A stretch of DNA of 64,000 nucleotides, taken from assembly GCA_965240325.2 (NCBI GenBank), contig OZ251254.1, positions 434,001-498,000 on the forward strand. Direction: 5' to 3'. Position numbers and translations under genes: made by a program. This DNA comes from Rebecca billardiae RCC1528. Taxonomy: Eukaryota; Haptophyta. Under the pieces are notes generated by a model that had not been told where the DNA came from, made no database searches, and saw only the letters and a program-made list of their open reading frames with translations. Shown here in pieces: positions 17,953 through 28,510 of the stretch; position 1 is the first letter of the stretch; the number at the start of each line of letters is the position of its first letter.

Positions 17953-19944
17953 ATGGCGCGCGGGGGAGCTCCCGCGCGGCTGCTGGCGCTGCTGCTCTGC
18001 GTGGCGGGCGGCGCGGGCAAGCTGAGCAGCGTGTGCGTGAGCGAGCTCTTCCCCCGCCTCCTCGATGGCGTCGAATGCGACGCCTTCGCCCACCCGTTCC
18101 CATGGCTTCCGCGCGAGCTGCAGCAGAAGCGCCAGCTTCCGCGCATGGCCGCGCTCAACGAGACGCTGCTCTCGGCGGAGCGGCTGTACGCCGGCGCCTC
18201 GTGGCGGGCGTGCGCGGGCGATCCCGCCGGGCGTGCCACGCTCGGCCTCGCGCCCGGCGACGCGCCGCCGGACTTTTGCGTCCACCGCTCGCCCGGACTT
18301 GGGAAGATTTTTGACCAGTACGCCGCAGAGCTGCACCTGCTCTCGCGCTGGCTGCGCGACGGCGGCGCGCGGATCTGCGGCGAGGCGGCGGTGGGCGGGC
18401 GGGCCGACGCGCAGGTCGTCGTGGTGCCCTCGTTCGACTTCCACCTCTTCGTCGCGCGCGGCCGGCAGAAGACCTTTGGGGTACTCCCTTGCGTGGGCCG
18501 ATTTCATTATGAGCGCTATTGGGAGGCCGTGCGTGCGCGCTTCCACCACGCGGGGCTCGAGCGCGCGGGGCTCGCGCCGCCGCTCATCGTGACCACCGAG
18601 GTGTACCCGTGGGACACCGTCGCCAAGCTCGGCCTCTTCGGCGCCCTCGCCAACCTGCCCGCGTCCTTCCGGGCGCGCGTAGTGATCGCCGCCTCCTATT
18701 CAAACGTGCCCCTGGCTGTAAGTGCGATGTTCCCGCATGGGTGGCGAGACGGCGCGGACGCGGAGCTCAAGCGGCGCGAGCATCTCGTGAAGGAGGGGCA
18801 GGCGAGCGAGCGCGCGTTCGGCGGGCCGCACATCGTCTCCATCCCGCAGCACGTCGGCGTCGCGCGCGCGGCGGACTGGCGCGCGCCCGTTCCCGGAAAG
18901 TTCGCGCCGGGGCCGGCCGGCGCGCCGCGACCCATCCTGATTGCTTACGATGCGAGCCCGGAGCGGCGCGGGCAGTTCGTGTTCCCGTGGACGCAGTACA
19001 TCCGCCCGGCGCTCACGGCCGCGCTGCGCGAGGCGGGGGCGACGTGCACGCCCAACGGCGAGCGCTGCGTGCTGTGCGCTGGAAGCGAGGCGGACGGCGC
19101 GTGCGCCGCCGCGCCGCCCGCCCCGCAGTCGGCGCCTTCGGCGCCGCTCGCGAATCGGACCACTGCCCGCGCGCAGCCCGGCGCCGCCTCTGCCCCGTTC
19201 AACCTCTCGGACGTCTCCATGTTCGCGCTCACCGCGCGCGCGACGTTCTGCGTCGAGCCGCCGGGCGACGTGGTGGGCCGCTCGCACGCATATGTCGCCA
19301 TGCTGATGGGCTGCGTGCCTGTACTGGTGGACGGCGGCCATGCTGCCTACGACGACACGATGGCGACCTGGTGGCCGTGGCGCTCGTTGGCGGTGACGAG
19401 GGTGCGGGGCTGGGGCCAGCTCAAACCGGGCGCGCGGCCGGGGAAGAACAGCACGCAGAAGGCCACGAAGCTCCACCCGAGATCGCTTGATTACTCGCGC
19501 TTCGCCGTGGTCGGCCCGGCGAAGGCCTTTGCTAAACCGCGCACCAGCTATGGGCCGCCCCGTCCCAGCTCGGGATGGGTGGAGCGGCTTCGGGAGCTGG
19601 CGCGCACGCCGGGCGCGCTCGCCGACATGCGGAGCGAGCTGCGCCGGGTGCTCCCCTTCATGCACTTTCGGCCGGCGCACGCCGAGTGCGCCGGCGCCGA
19701 CGCGCCGCCGGCCGGCAGCGCGCGCGGCGAGTGTCCGCCTGACGCGTTCGACGGCCTCAGCGCATTCATCGAACGCGCGTACAGACATGCTCTCAGCCGC
19801 CTGCCGAGGCCGGCGCCGCCGCGGCCAGCCCCGGCGCTGCAGGCCGGCGGCGACGTGGCGCCGGCTGAGGCGTGGCCAACTGGCAGCAGGGCGAGGGGCA
19901 GCATCAGGAGCGTCAAGGGCCGCAAGGGCAGGGCGCCTCAGTGA
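17953..19944 (+). CDS. Exostosin-family (GT47-like) glycosyltransferase
   Basis: Intronless, 663 aa from Met 17953; an in-frame Met at 17905 would add 16 residues, but 17953 gives a compact signal peptide or anchor (MARGGAPARLLALLLCVAGG). Features of exostosin-type proteins: an N-terminal stretch with 'FDQYAAELHLLSRWLRD' and 'AQVVVVPSFDFHLFV', a central 'RPILIAYDASPERRGQFVFPW', and the hallmark C-terminal segment (~432-468) 'ATFCVEPPGDVVGRSHAYVA' followed by 'MGCVPVLVDGG', equivalent to the donor-nucleotide-binding region of GT47 enzymes. Family members transfer sugars to polysaccharides in the Golgi lumen. The donor sugar cannot be told from sequence. It is followed 327 bp downstream by a second, more divergent exostosin-like gene in the same direction. 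The C-terminal ~60 residues are Pro/Ala/Arg-rich and probably disordered. Confidence 0.75.
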   Translation: MARGGAPARLLALLLCVAGGAGKLSSVCVSELFPRLLDGVECDAFAHPFPWLPRELQQKRQLPRMAALNETLLSAERLYAGASWRACAGDPAGRATLGLAPGDAPPDFCVHRSPGLGKIFDQYAAELHLLSRWLRDGGARICGEAAVGGRADAQVVVVPSFDFHLFVARGRQKTFGVLPCVGRFHYERYWEAVRARFHHAGLERAGLAPPLIVTTEVYPWDTVAKLGLFGALANLPASFRARVVIAASYSNVPLAVSAMFPHGWRDGADAELKRREHLVKEGQASERAFGGPHIVSIPQHVGVARAADWRAPVPGKFAPGPAGAPRPILIAYDASPERRGQFVFPWTQYIRPALTAALREAGATCTPNGERCVLCAGSEADGACAAAPPAPQSAPSAPLANRTTARAQPGAASAPFNLSDVSMFALTARATFCVEPPGDVVGRSHAYVAMLMGCVPVLVDGGHAAYDDTMATWWPWRSLAVTRVRGWGQLKPGARPGKNSTQKATKLHPRSLDYSRFAVVGPAKAFAKPRTSYGPPRPSSGWVERLRELARTPGALADMRSELRRVLPFMHFRPAHAECAGADAPPAGSARGECPPDAFDGLSAFIERAYRHALSRLPRPAPPRPAPALQAGGDVAPAEAWPTGSRARGSIRSVKGRKGRAPQ

Positions 19945-20271
19945 CTCCGGCCCGGACCGCAGGCGCTCGGAGGCAGCTGGCAGTGCAGCAGATTTGTCGG
20001 CGGAGCCGCGTCGGCGGCTTCGGAGCGCGCAGACGGCGTCCGACGTCGGGTGTGCCCGCGCCGGTCTGCTGCGGTGTGACACCGGCACTGCTCGCTGATG
20101 CGCCGGCTAGGCGGAAGCCGCTAAAAATCGCTATAATATGGGGGTACTGTATGCGATTTACTAAGAATCAGAGACGCACACAGATTATTTCCAGATTAGT
20201 CCTCTGAGATTGATGGTAAGAGATTCACAGGGCATGGCGGCCGGCGCCGCCGGCTGACGGCCCGTCCCAAG
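19945..20271. other. Intergenic spacer between the two GT47-like genes
   Basis: 327 bp in tandem (3' to 5') configuration. GC drops around 20110-20230, with 'AAAAATCGCTATAATATGG' (20120-20140), a plausible AT-rich promoter or 3'-end element for one of the flanking genes. Nothing else is supported. Confidence 0.4.
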
Positions 20272-22035
20272 ATGAGCAGCGGCCTGGTGGCCTGGCTCGC
20301 ATGCGTCGGCCTGGCCTCTCCCGACGTGCGCGCGTGGCTCAAAGCGTGGCCGCCTCCGTGCCGCGCCTTCGACCCCGACGATCCCAGCTGGAGCGCCCGC
20401 GCGCTCATCACGTGCTCGGAGAACCGGCGGCAGCGACTGCCGCCGGTCCCGTTCTACCTGTACGAGGCCGAGCGGCTGCTCTCGCGCGGCGGCAAGCGCA
20501 AGGGCGTGACCGCGGAGGAGGAGGTCGAGCTGGCCTCCGCGTGCCTCAACCGCACGCGCGTGGATGGCGCCTGGCTCTCCGTGCGCGAGCACCCGTACAC
20601 GGCCGACTTCTTCTTCCTGCAGCAGCTGCTGACGCACCCGTGGCGCGTGCGCTCGGCCGACGAGGCGCTGCTGCTCGTGCCGCCGGTGATGCTCTCGACC
20701 GCGCTCGCGCTCGGCACGGGCGCCGCGCCGATGTGCCGCGCCTACTCCGCGCGACGCGCGCTCCACGTCCTCAACGCCGTCACCTCACATCGGCTCTTCC
20801 GGAGGCGGCGCGCCGACCACCTCTTCACCGCGCCGCTGTGGCGGCACACGGCCCACGCGAACCTCAGGCCGCCGGCGGGCACGCTGTGGGCGTGGTACCA
20901 CGCGCTGGTGGAGCCGATGCTCCCGCCGACGGGGAGCACGGCGCAGTACACCCTCGTGCCCGTGCCGCAGAACCTGCCAGACCTCGGGATCCCGGCGGCG
21001 CGCGCGCTGACCGCGCGCCGCCCGCTGGCGGCCTTCTTCGGCGGCGGCGCGAGCAACAAGACGGCGGGCTGGCCGCAGGGCGGGTACGGCGCGGTGCGGC
21101 TGCCGCTCTTCCTCGCGGCGCTGCCGGGCGCGGAGAACGCGACGTCGGCGGGCGTGGGGCCCGACGGCGGGGTTCTGCTCGTGCACACCGCGCCGCGCCG
21201 CGGAACGGATGCGCGCTACGAGGCCACGCCGCTCACGCGCGCGCTGCCGCCGTGCGCACCGGACTGGAAGACGCTGGCAAAGGCGGCGGCGCAGGCGGCA
21301 CGGCGCGTGCACGCGTGCACCGGCGGCGTGGCGCTCGCGGAGCTCGGCCTGCGCGCGCGCGCAATGCTGTACCTGCGCGGCGACCGCCCGACCACTCGGC
21401 GCTTCCAGGACTGCGCGGCGACCGGCGCCGTGCCCGTCGTCGTCTCAGACGGCCTCCATCGCTCCGGCGGCGTCGCCTTCGAGGCGCTGGTGCCGTACCA
21501 CACGTTCTCGGTGCAGCTGCGCGAGCGGGCGCTGCGCGCCGAGCCGCTCGTCGCGCTGCGCCGCGTGCTCGAGCGGCAGCTGCACGGCGCGCGGCTGCGG
21601 CGCAGCCGGCAACTGCTGCTCCATTTCAGACGGGACCTGCTTTGGCAGTACCAGGAGTCAGAGTCCGGGGCGTGGCCTCGGCAGCATGGGTGCCAGCCCG
21701 GCGCGCGCGCGGCACGGCCGGGGGCGGCAGGCGGCGCGGCACCGGGCGGAGGCGGCGCCGCCGCTGGCTGCGGCGTGGTCCGCAGCCGCGTCGCTGAGAA
21801 CGTACTACTGAGCGCCGCCCTTGCGCTCGCGCAGCCACCGCCCATCAACGCGCACGGGGGCATGAGGGCGCCGTGGTCTTCGTATGATGCATCTGCGGAG
21901 ACACTGGGCTCGGCGGCGAAGGGCGCTGCGGTGGCGCGGCTGCACGATCGGCCTCGTCGGCATGGTCCGCCCCGGGCTGGCAGCAGCGATGACGACACGC
22001 TACCATCCGCATCCCGCAGCGCCGCCACTGCCTGA
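20272..22035 (+). CDS. Exostosin-like glycosyltransferase, divergent
   Basis: Intronless, 587 aa. Exostosin-type features: 'VPFYLYEAERLL' near residue 62, 'EHPYTADFFFLQQLL' near 107 (compare the YxxE...HxxxTxDPxxA-type region of the family), 'DEALLLVPPVM', and near residue 366 'YLRGDRPTTRRFQDCAATGA' followed by 'VPVVVSDG', the counterpart of the FCL.P.GD...R..DA...GC.PV.. motif. The N-terminus is only weakly hydrophobic, so secretion is uncertain. The last ~110 residues are Ala/Gly/Pro-rich, and stop-codon choice there rests only on the open frame. Its tandem position behind another exostosin-like gene suggests a shared polysaccharide pathway or an old duplication with strong divergence. Confidence 0.62.
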   Translation: MSSGLVAWLACVGLASPDVRAWLKAWPPPCRAFDPDDPSWSARALITCSENRRQRLPPVPFYLYEAERLLSRGGKRKGVTAEEEVELASACLNRTRVDGAWLSVREHPYTADFFFLQQLLTHPWRVRSADEALLLVPPVMLSTALALGTGAAPMCRAYSARRALHVLNAVTSHRLFRRRRADHLFTAPLWRHTAHANLRPPAGTLWAWYHALVEPMLPPTGSTAQYTLVPVPQNLPDLGIPAARALTARRPLAAFFGGGASNKTAGWPQGGYGAVRLPLFLAALPGAENATSAGVGPDGGVLLVHTAPRRGTDARYEATPLTRALPPCAPDWKTLAKAAAQAARRVHACTGGVALAELGLRARAMLYLRGDRPTTRRFQDCAATGAVPVVVSDGLHRSGGVAFEALVPYHTFSVQLRERALRAEPLVALRRVLERQLHGARLRRSRQLLLHFRRDLLWQYQESESGAWPRQHGCQPGARAARPGAAGGAAPGGGGAAAGCGVVRSRVAENVLLSAALALAQPPPINAHGGMRAPWSSYDASAETLGSAAKGAAVARLHDRPRRHGPPRAGSSDDDTLPSASRSAATA

Positions 22036-22781
22036 GGCCGCGCCAGCTGCCGATCCGGCCGGGATCAACGATCCGGCGCCCGCAATCGGCGGCGGACTAA
22101 TACTATAAGCAGGCTTCCGGTATAGCACGGCGGTGCTGCGGGCACGCGCGGCCGTGACCGTGAGGCGGCGCTGCTGAATATCGGCGCAGAAATATATAGC
22201 CGCTATCGGCTATGACTCAGACTGATGCTGCGTGCTGCTATATTATAATAAGTTTAAATATTATATATATATTATATAATAAATTATATCTGTGGTATAA
22301 TGCGGCGCGGCCCTAATATCGATCTAAATCACAGGCCTGTCGCTGTCAGCTCCGGCTTGCCGCCCGGCAGCTCAAGCTGCGCGGTGCCCGTGAGACCGGA
22401 CTGAGTACGGACTGCTACTCAGCCAACTCGCCCTCGGACTACCGCGACCTGAGGCCGCTCAGCCGCCAGCCCGCGGCCCCGCGGGGCCCGGGCCCGGGGC
22501 CGCGACGGGGGCCGTGCCGGCGCGGGCCGGCGGTCCGCGGCCCGGATACCATCACCGGGCCCGCAGCGGCGGGCGGGCCGCTACTGCTGCTGACGCAGCC
22601 CACTGAGACGGGGTCGGATCCCGCCGATCTGGCCTCACTCGCAAGCTTCCAGTACATAGCTAAGGTGACCCTGCCCACGCCAGCGCGGGGTGCAGCCGCG
22701 CAGCCGCGCAGGCGCCATCTGCGCCGCGCTATGAACCGCCAACCGCACGCGCCCCGCACTCCCCCTCCGCGCTGCGCCTGC
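22036..22781. other. Convergent intergenic region with AT-rich tract
   Basis: Spacer between the ends of the second GT47-like gene (+) and the kinase gene (-). It contains a ~50-bp nearly pure A/T tract at 22239-22289 and GC-rich, Pro/Arg-coding-like sequence from 22430 that has no support as a gene. The kinase 3' UTR should lie in 22500-22781. Confidence 0.5.
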
Positions 22782-25741
22782 TCAGTTGCCCTCGCCCCGA
22801 GGCAGCAGCGGCGCCGCCGCCGCGGGCGGCGGCCGTGCAGCCGCGGGGCCGGCCCTTGCCGCCGCCGCCGCCGGCACCGCGGCGATCGCTCTTGCGCGCT
22901 CGTTGGGCGAGGCCACGCACAGCCCGTAGACTGCGCCGAGGACCTCTGCAGACAGACCTGGGCGGACCTTCTCCAGGTTGTCGAAGGCGAGCTTGAGCTG
23001 CGCGATCCCCTTCTGCACCTCGCGCTCGCGGTGAGTCCCCAGCAGCTGGGCGAACGAGCGGAGCGGCGCGGTGCGGCGCGGGGCGAGCCGGGTAGGGGTA
23101 GGGGTAGGGGTAGGGGTACGGGTGAGAGGCACCGCGGCCGCGGGCCGGCACGCGGCACGCGAGGTGTCGAGCTTGGATGACGAGCCCGCGCGCCGCGCCG
23201 CCTCGGCGCGCCCCCGCCCAGCCTTGGCGCGCCCCCGCCCCGCATCGGCGCGCCCCCGCCCCGCACCCCGCACCTTGGCGAGCACGGGCGCGACCACCAC
23301 AGGCACGCAGTTGAAGGGCGCGGCACTTGAGCTGTCGCCGCCAGCGGCCGCCATCCGCGCGGCGCCGTTCTCGACGGCGTGCGCAAGGTGCAGCGGCTCG
23401 AGAGGCTGCGTGGCGGCGAGCGAGCCGCGGCTGGCCGCGGCCGCGGCGGCGTGGTGCGGCGGCGCGGGCGCGCACGCCGCCGCGCCGCCGCCGCCGGGCT
23501 CGATGGCGAGGGGGTGGCCGTGCATGCGCGCGGTGCCGCCGTCGCGCGGGGCGGCGACGCAGCGCGCGCCGCCGCCGCCGCCGCTGGCGGAGACGGCTGA
23601 CGGTGTGCCCGGCGTGGACGAGGACGCGTCCACGCCGCCGCCGTTGGCCGCGGCGCGCGTGGGCGTGCCTGCGCCGCTTGGCGGCGCCGTCCGATTCGCC
23701 GCCACGCCGCCGCCGCCGCGCCGCCCGTCCGCCGTCCCGAAGTCCCAGCAGCTGCCGCCGTCGTTTTCGTCCACGCGAGACGCGTGTGCCCCGTGCGCCG
23801 CGCCGCCGCGCCGGCCTTCGCCGTTCTGCTGCTGCTCGGCGCTGCGGCGCGACGAGGGTTGGCTGCCTGCGCTGCTCTCGCCCGCGCCGCGCCCGCCCTG
23901 CGCGGCCGGGCCGCCCGACACTCGCCTGTACTGCGGCGCTGCGCTGCCCGCGCCGCCGCGCGCGCCCGTCGCTGCCTTGTGCTCTGCGACGAGCGCGCCG
24001 AGCGCGGCCGTCTCCCCGGCGCCGCGGATGAAGGGATGGTTGAGCAGCTCGCCCGCGGCCGGGCGCGCGCGCGCCGACTTGCACAGGCAGAGCGAGACAA
24101 ACTCGCGCATCTCGCGCGACCACGGCCCGTCGGCCTCCAGCTCGGGCGGCGGCGACTTCGGGATCTGCAGCAGGACCTTCATGGGGTGCAGGTGAGCCAG
24201 GGGCGGCTCACCGCGGCACAGCTCGATCGCGGTGATCCCTGCGCGGGCGGGCCGAGCGCGCGACGCGCGCGCGCGAGGGAGCGAGCGCGCGGTGCGCGGT
24301 GCGGTGCGGTGCGCGGCGGGTGGCGGCGACGCGCGGGGAGGGCGCGGGCGCGGTGGTGAGCTGGGGATGGCGACGGCGGTGCGCTCGGCCACTTGAGCGG
24401 CCCACTGCGGCCACCACCGGGCGCCGCGCCGCGCGAGCGGAGTGGAGCGGAGCAGCGCCGAGCGACCGCCGTCCTCAGCGCCCCCTGCGCACGCCGCCGC
24501 GCCCTGCCTCGCTCTCTCTCCCGCCAAACCTTCACCCTAGCCCTAACCCTACCCCTACCCCTGCCTCACAGTCCCTCCCGCTCGCTGCCGGCGGCACCGC
24601 CCTGCGCGCCCCGAGCGCGCCGCGCACCGAGCGACCAGATGTCCGCGCGCCAGTCGTAGTTCGACTGCGCGATCACCTCCGGCGCCATCCAGAACGGCGT
24701 CCCCACGAAAGTGTTCCGCTTGGACATGGTCTGCGTGAGCTGGCCAGCCACGCCAAAGTCAGCAAGCTTCACCGCGCCCGACGCGCAGAGGAGGATGTTC
24801 GCCGCTGCGCGGGAGCGGGGCGGACGGGGGCGCGAGGAGCGACGCCGTCACACCGTGCGCCCGCACCGAACGTGAGCGGCCGCGCACGCAGAGCGGCGCG
24901 AGCAGACGCGCCCCTCCGGCGGCGCGGCGGCGCGGAAGGCGCCGCGGCGCGCCGCCGCGCCGCCGCGCCGCGCGCAGGCTGGGCTCGCCGCGCCGCGCCC
25001 GGCCAGTGCCAGCGCACGCGGACGCGCCCGCCGGCCAGCTCCGGCCGGGCGGCCTGCCGACAGCCAGTGCACGGCCGCGCCATGCGCCCGCGTACACGCG
25101 CGCGCGCGCGCACACCCTTGATGTCCCGGTGAATCTTCCCCTCGGAGTGCAGGTAGTGCAAGCCGCGGAGCACCTCGCGCAGGATGACGGCCATCTCGCT
25201 CTCGCGCAGGCTGGTCGTCTGCATCACGTCGAGCACCGAGCCGCCGTCCACGAACTCCATCACGATCCACAGCGTCGTGCCATACACGCACGACGCGTGA
25301 TATCGCGTGACGTAGTCTGAGTTGCACGCCGAGATCATAGCGATCTCCTTCTGGATGTCGTCGATCTCGTCCTCGGCCTCCTCGAGGTTGATGAGCTTGA
25401 CGGCGACGCTCTCGCCCGTCTGCTTGACCCGCCTGCGCCGCGGCACGGCGAGGCAAGCGCGCCACGCGGCGCGCCTCGCGTGAGTGCCTAGCGCACACGG
25501 GGGGAGCGCCCGAGCCGCGCGCGCGGCGCGCGCACGCGGCGACGGACCCCTTGTACACCTTGCCAAACGAGCCCTGGCCCACAGCCTCGAGCAGCTCGTA
25601 ACGCTCGTGCGGATTCGCGCCGCGCGCCATGCCTCGACGAGGGCGGGCGACGGTGACGAAGCCGTGCGGCGGCGGCCGCGACGAACAGCGCGCTGGCGGG
25701 TAGGAGCGGGCCGCTGTCAAAATAGGGCCGGAACTCATCAT
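22782..25741 (-). CDS. Ste20-type protein kinase, GCK-III (MST3/MST4/STK25-like)
   Basis: Spliced model complement(join(22782..24238, 24628..24804, 25116..25432, 25548..25741)), 714 aa; Met at 25630 ([14 protein letters not shown]) would give 677 aa and starts right before the kinase domain. The domain is complete: P-loop [11 protein letters not shown], '[20 protein letters not shown]' (catalytic Lys, and the [10 protein letters not shown] signature of GCK-III), '[13 protein letters not shown]', catalytic loop 'IHRDIKAANILL', DFG in '[10 protein letters not shown]', activation loop '[14 protein letters not shown]', '[18 protein letters not shown]' and '[15 protein letters not shown]'. Every splice join restores a conserved motif (KG|RV, DIK|AAN, SLG|ITA). 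The ~400-residue tail is low complexity and ends in a conserved-looking helical block ([20 protein letters not shown]). Such kinases act in Golgi, polarity and stress signalling. A further in-frame intron at 23046-23273 is possible. Confidence 0.85.
23090..23125. repeat. Telomere-like GGGGTA tract in kinase exon 4 (possible intron)
   Basis: Four to five units of GGGGTA. On the coding (minus) strand it reads CCCCTA repeats and would encode alternating Thr-Pro. It lies inside the segment 23046-23273, which has a GTGCGG donor-like start and a TTCGCCCAG acceptor-like end, is 228 nt (divisible by three) and has no stop. It is thus either coding or an unrecognised in-frame intron. Confidence 0.75.
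24534..24564. repeat. Telomere-like CCCTAA tract in kinase intron 3
   Basis: Units CCCTAG, CCCTAA, CCCTA and CCCCTA in a row within the 389-nt intron (24239-24627). On the transcribed sense strand of this gene the tract is G-rich (TAGGGG/TTAGGG). Confidence 0.85.
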
Positions 25742-25980
25742 TGTCGATCGTCATCGGAGTGTCGACTCGACACAAGACTGCTCATCGTGTGACTCGTCAA
25801 TGATCAGGCAGATCTGGAGCCACTGTCACAGACCATGAATTTCTGTGATCAAGTTCTTGCCACTGTGTTGAAAGGTTATCTATAAACCGCTTCCCAGCGA
25901 GAATCGGGAATCCCGATTCCCAGTACTGGAGCTGGAGGAACAAGGGGCTAGCCATGCGGGTACCTTCCTTGCTTACTGTA

Positions 25981-28510
25981 TTACCGATTTTGGGCAACTG
26001 AAAACATGATTCTGCACTTTTTTGAAAAACGCACTTCAAAAAGTTTCAACTTTTGAAAACCGGATTTAAAACATGTTTTGTTTTGTTTTTGGAAAAGAAG
26101 TTTTGCCAAAACGAAACAAAAACCGAAAACTTTTTTCAAAACCTGTTTTCAAAACGTGTTTTCAAAAAGTGCAAACCTGTTTTCCCTTTTTCAAAAACGT
26201 TTTCACTTTTTGTCTTTTTCCAAAAAGTGACGCTCGAAAACACACGGTGAACAGAATGGCGGCCAAATGTTCACTTTAGGGTGCCGCCGCGCGACGCGGG
26301 CCGGCGGCCTAGTAAGAACCCTGAGCCGGCGCGGACGGGCACTGGCAGGTGCGCAACCACCCAACACATGCTCCAGGCACCGCTCACCAGCCCCTCACTT
26401 CGTCTCCTCGTCTATTACTGCCCGCGACACGCGCGAATGTCATCTCAATCGCCCTGGCGTCGCGCGACCGCGCGGCCGCGCGCGCATGCGGTGCGCAGGC
26501 GTCAGATGGCGGAGGTGGTGATGCGGTGCGACGCGCATGGACGATCTCGCGCAGACGCACCTCGCTCGCAGGCCCGCTGCCACTGGATGCGCCCGGCTGC
26601 ACCGTCCGTTTGCTGCGCGCAGTCGCAGCCGGCCGTTCTTGTCGACGGTGTTGGTGCGCTTCTTCATGATCTTCATCTTGCCCACGATCACCTGCTTGGC
26701 GGCCTGCTCGACGCGGCCAGCTCGCGGCATGCTCGTGCCGCGTCTGTTCGAGCTCAGCCCGCCCGCCCGGCACGTGCGGTCGCGGAACGTGTTGCCGATG
26801 ATCTTGCCGTCGTGCTCCGACGCTTGTGTGCTCGCGCGGTGCAGCTCGCCGCCGAGTCGCACGATGGCGCGAAGGGCGATGGCGACGACCACGTGCGGGT
26901 GGCACGCGACCGTGCTCGTCCACCGCTTGAGCTCACGCACATACGCGCACCTGGCGTTGAGCGCAGCAAGCACCATCACCTTCACCTCCGCGGCGGTCGT
27001 CGGACGCCGCCGACGAGTTCGCGCACCGCCACCAACCACAGTCGGCAGAAGTCCTCACACGTGAGCTGCGGCTGCTGCGGTGCCTGAGCAGCGTTGGCGT
27101 AGCCCTCGCACGGCACGTTGGCGTCACGCGCGTGCTGCATCCTCTGCTGCCCGCCGTCACCGGCGTGGCCCTGGCCCTGGCGGTACCTGGCCGCACGCGG
27201 CGCGCACTACGACTCGTCGTGTCCGCCGACTTTGCGTCTGCCGACGGCTCGGTCCACACTGATCGTCAGCCCTGGGCTCCGCGGCCGTGCAGCGTCACTG
27301 CTGTCGTGCGACGATCGCATCGATATGACTCACAGCGACTCACGCGTACTTGTGTCGTAGTAGTATGGCAGCGTCATGCACGGCATCAGACGACTGATGA
27401 CGAGGGCTCCTGCCCGAAGCGCACGGGCCCGCGGAGGCGGATGAATCATGTTAAAAGTCGAAAGACATGATCGGCTCGTCCGGACGCGCGCATCATCACG
27501 CTGCTCGTCGCGCCCAGATTCCGCTGCTCGCCATGATGACGAACGAAGCACGGACTCCTGCAGGCCGATGTGCTCAGCGGCGCGCTTACTGCGTCGGCGA
27601 CAGGATCCTCCATCAGCTCCCGCCCCTGGCCCTGTCGCAGCAGGGCACGGCTGAGGGTCACACCCGCTGATGGCCGGGCGAGACCAAGCATCAAGCGCGC
27701 ACGCATGCGCGGTCGCCGCGGCGCACTCGCGCGCACCACCGGAACCTCAACGGTCTTCTTGCGCGTCATGCGGATGACCTGCATTGCCCTGCAGACGGTC
27801 GGCTCGCTGACGCTCAGGCCATACCACAGCGCAAGGCGTGCACACGTTTGCGCCAGCGTGTCTCGCGGGTACATCTTGACGAGTGCTTTCAGCAGGAAGA
27901 GCTGGGGCAGGTCGAAGATCGGCGGGCCAGAGGACGCGACGCCGCCCGACTGCGTGCTCACGATCTGCTGCGTCGCGAGGTACTCCCGCACCCACTTGAA
28001 CACGGTCGATTTGGCGACGCCCGTGAGTTGAGCGATCTCGTCGTACGTGCACGACGAGTTGCCCGCGCGCAGTCGGAGGGCAGTCCCCACGACGCGCTGC
28101 CGAAGAACCACGTCGTAGCTCCTACCCTGTCGGTACACGCCGTTGTGCGCGTTGACTGCGATCCGCGGCCGTGGCTCGCGCGGCATCTCCTGTCGCCGCC
28201 GATTGCCCCGCCGCGCGACGCGGTGGACAACGGTCTTTCTTTCCTCGCTCCAAGAAAACTTTTTCAAAACAAAACTTGTTTTCAAAACACGTTTTGAAAA
28301 CTTAAGTTTTGTTTTGTTTTTTTGAAACACGTTTTGAAAACTTGTTTTGAAAACGTTTTTCAAAAAAACAAAGCAAAACAAGTTTTTCGAAAACATTTTT
28401 TCAAAAAGATGTTTTGTCCAAAACATGTTTCAAAAAAGGAAAAAAGATCAAAAAACAAAACAAAACTTGCAAAAACGAAATGCATGTTTTCAGTTGCCCA
28501 AAATCGGTAA
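25981..28510 (-). mobile_element. Tc1/mariner-type DNA transposon, 2530 bp
   Basis: Both ends carry the same inverted repeat of at least 29 bp, starting TTACCGATTTTGGGCAACTG and continuing AAAACATG. The element is flanked by TA on both sides (25979-25980 and 28511-28512), the target duplication expected of the IS630-Tc1-mariner superfamily. Inside the terminal repeats, ~250 bp at each end (25981-26235 and 28255-28510) are AT-rich and full of AAAACGTTTTC-like subterminal inverted units, sharply different from the GC-rich interior. The interior holds a transposase-like helix-turn-helix gene on the minus strand and ~1.1 kb in which no intact coding region is recognisable. It sits in the divergent spacer between the kinase and GH43-like genes. 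Confidence 0.85.
27446..28186 (-). pseudogene. Tc1/mariner-like transposase, DNA-binding part, decayed
   Basis: From Met 28186 (MPREPRPRIAVNAHNG) the frame is open for 246 residues; the wider frame starts in the AT-rich terminal region at 28426. It has the tandem helix-turn-helix layout of Tc1/mariner transposases: 'TYDEIAQLTGVAKSTVFKWV' and, 70 residues on, 'RLALWYGLSVSEPTVCRAMQ' followed by 'MTRKKTVE', the usual boundary before the catalytic domain. No DDE/D catalytic motifs can be read downstream in any minus-strand frame (26280-27440). Frames shift between fragments there, so the catalytic half looks lost or broken. The element would need a transposase in trans. Confidence 0.65.

Noticed and set aside
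22439-24100. Minus-strand 553-codon open frame at the kinase 3' end
   Set aside because: Out of frame with the kinase, Arg/Ala/Ser-rich, and overlaps the coding tail; a shadow frame.
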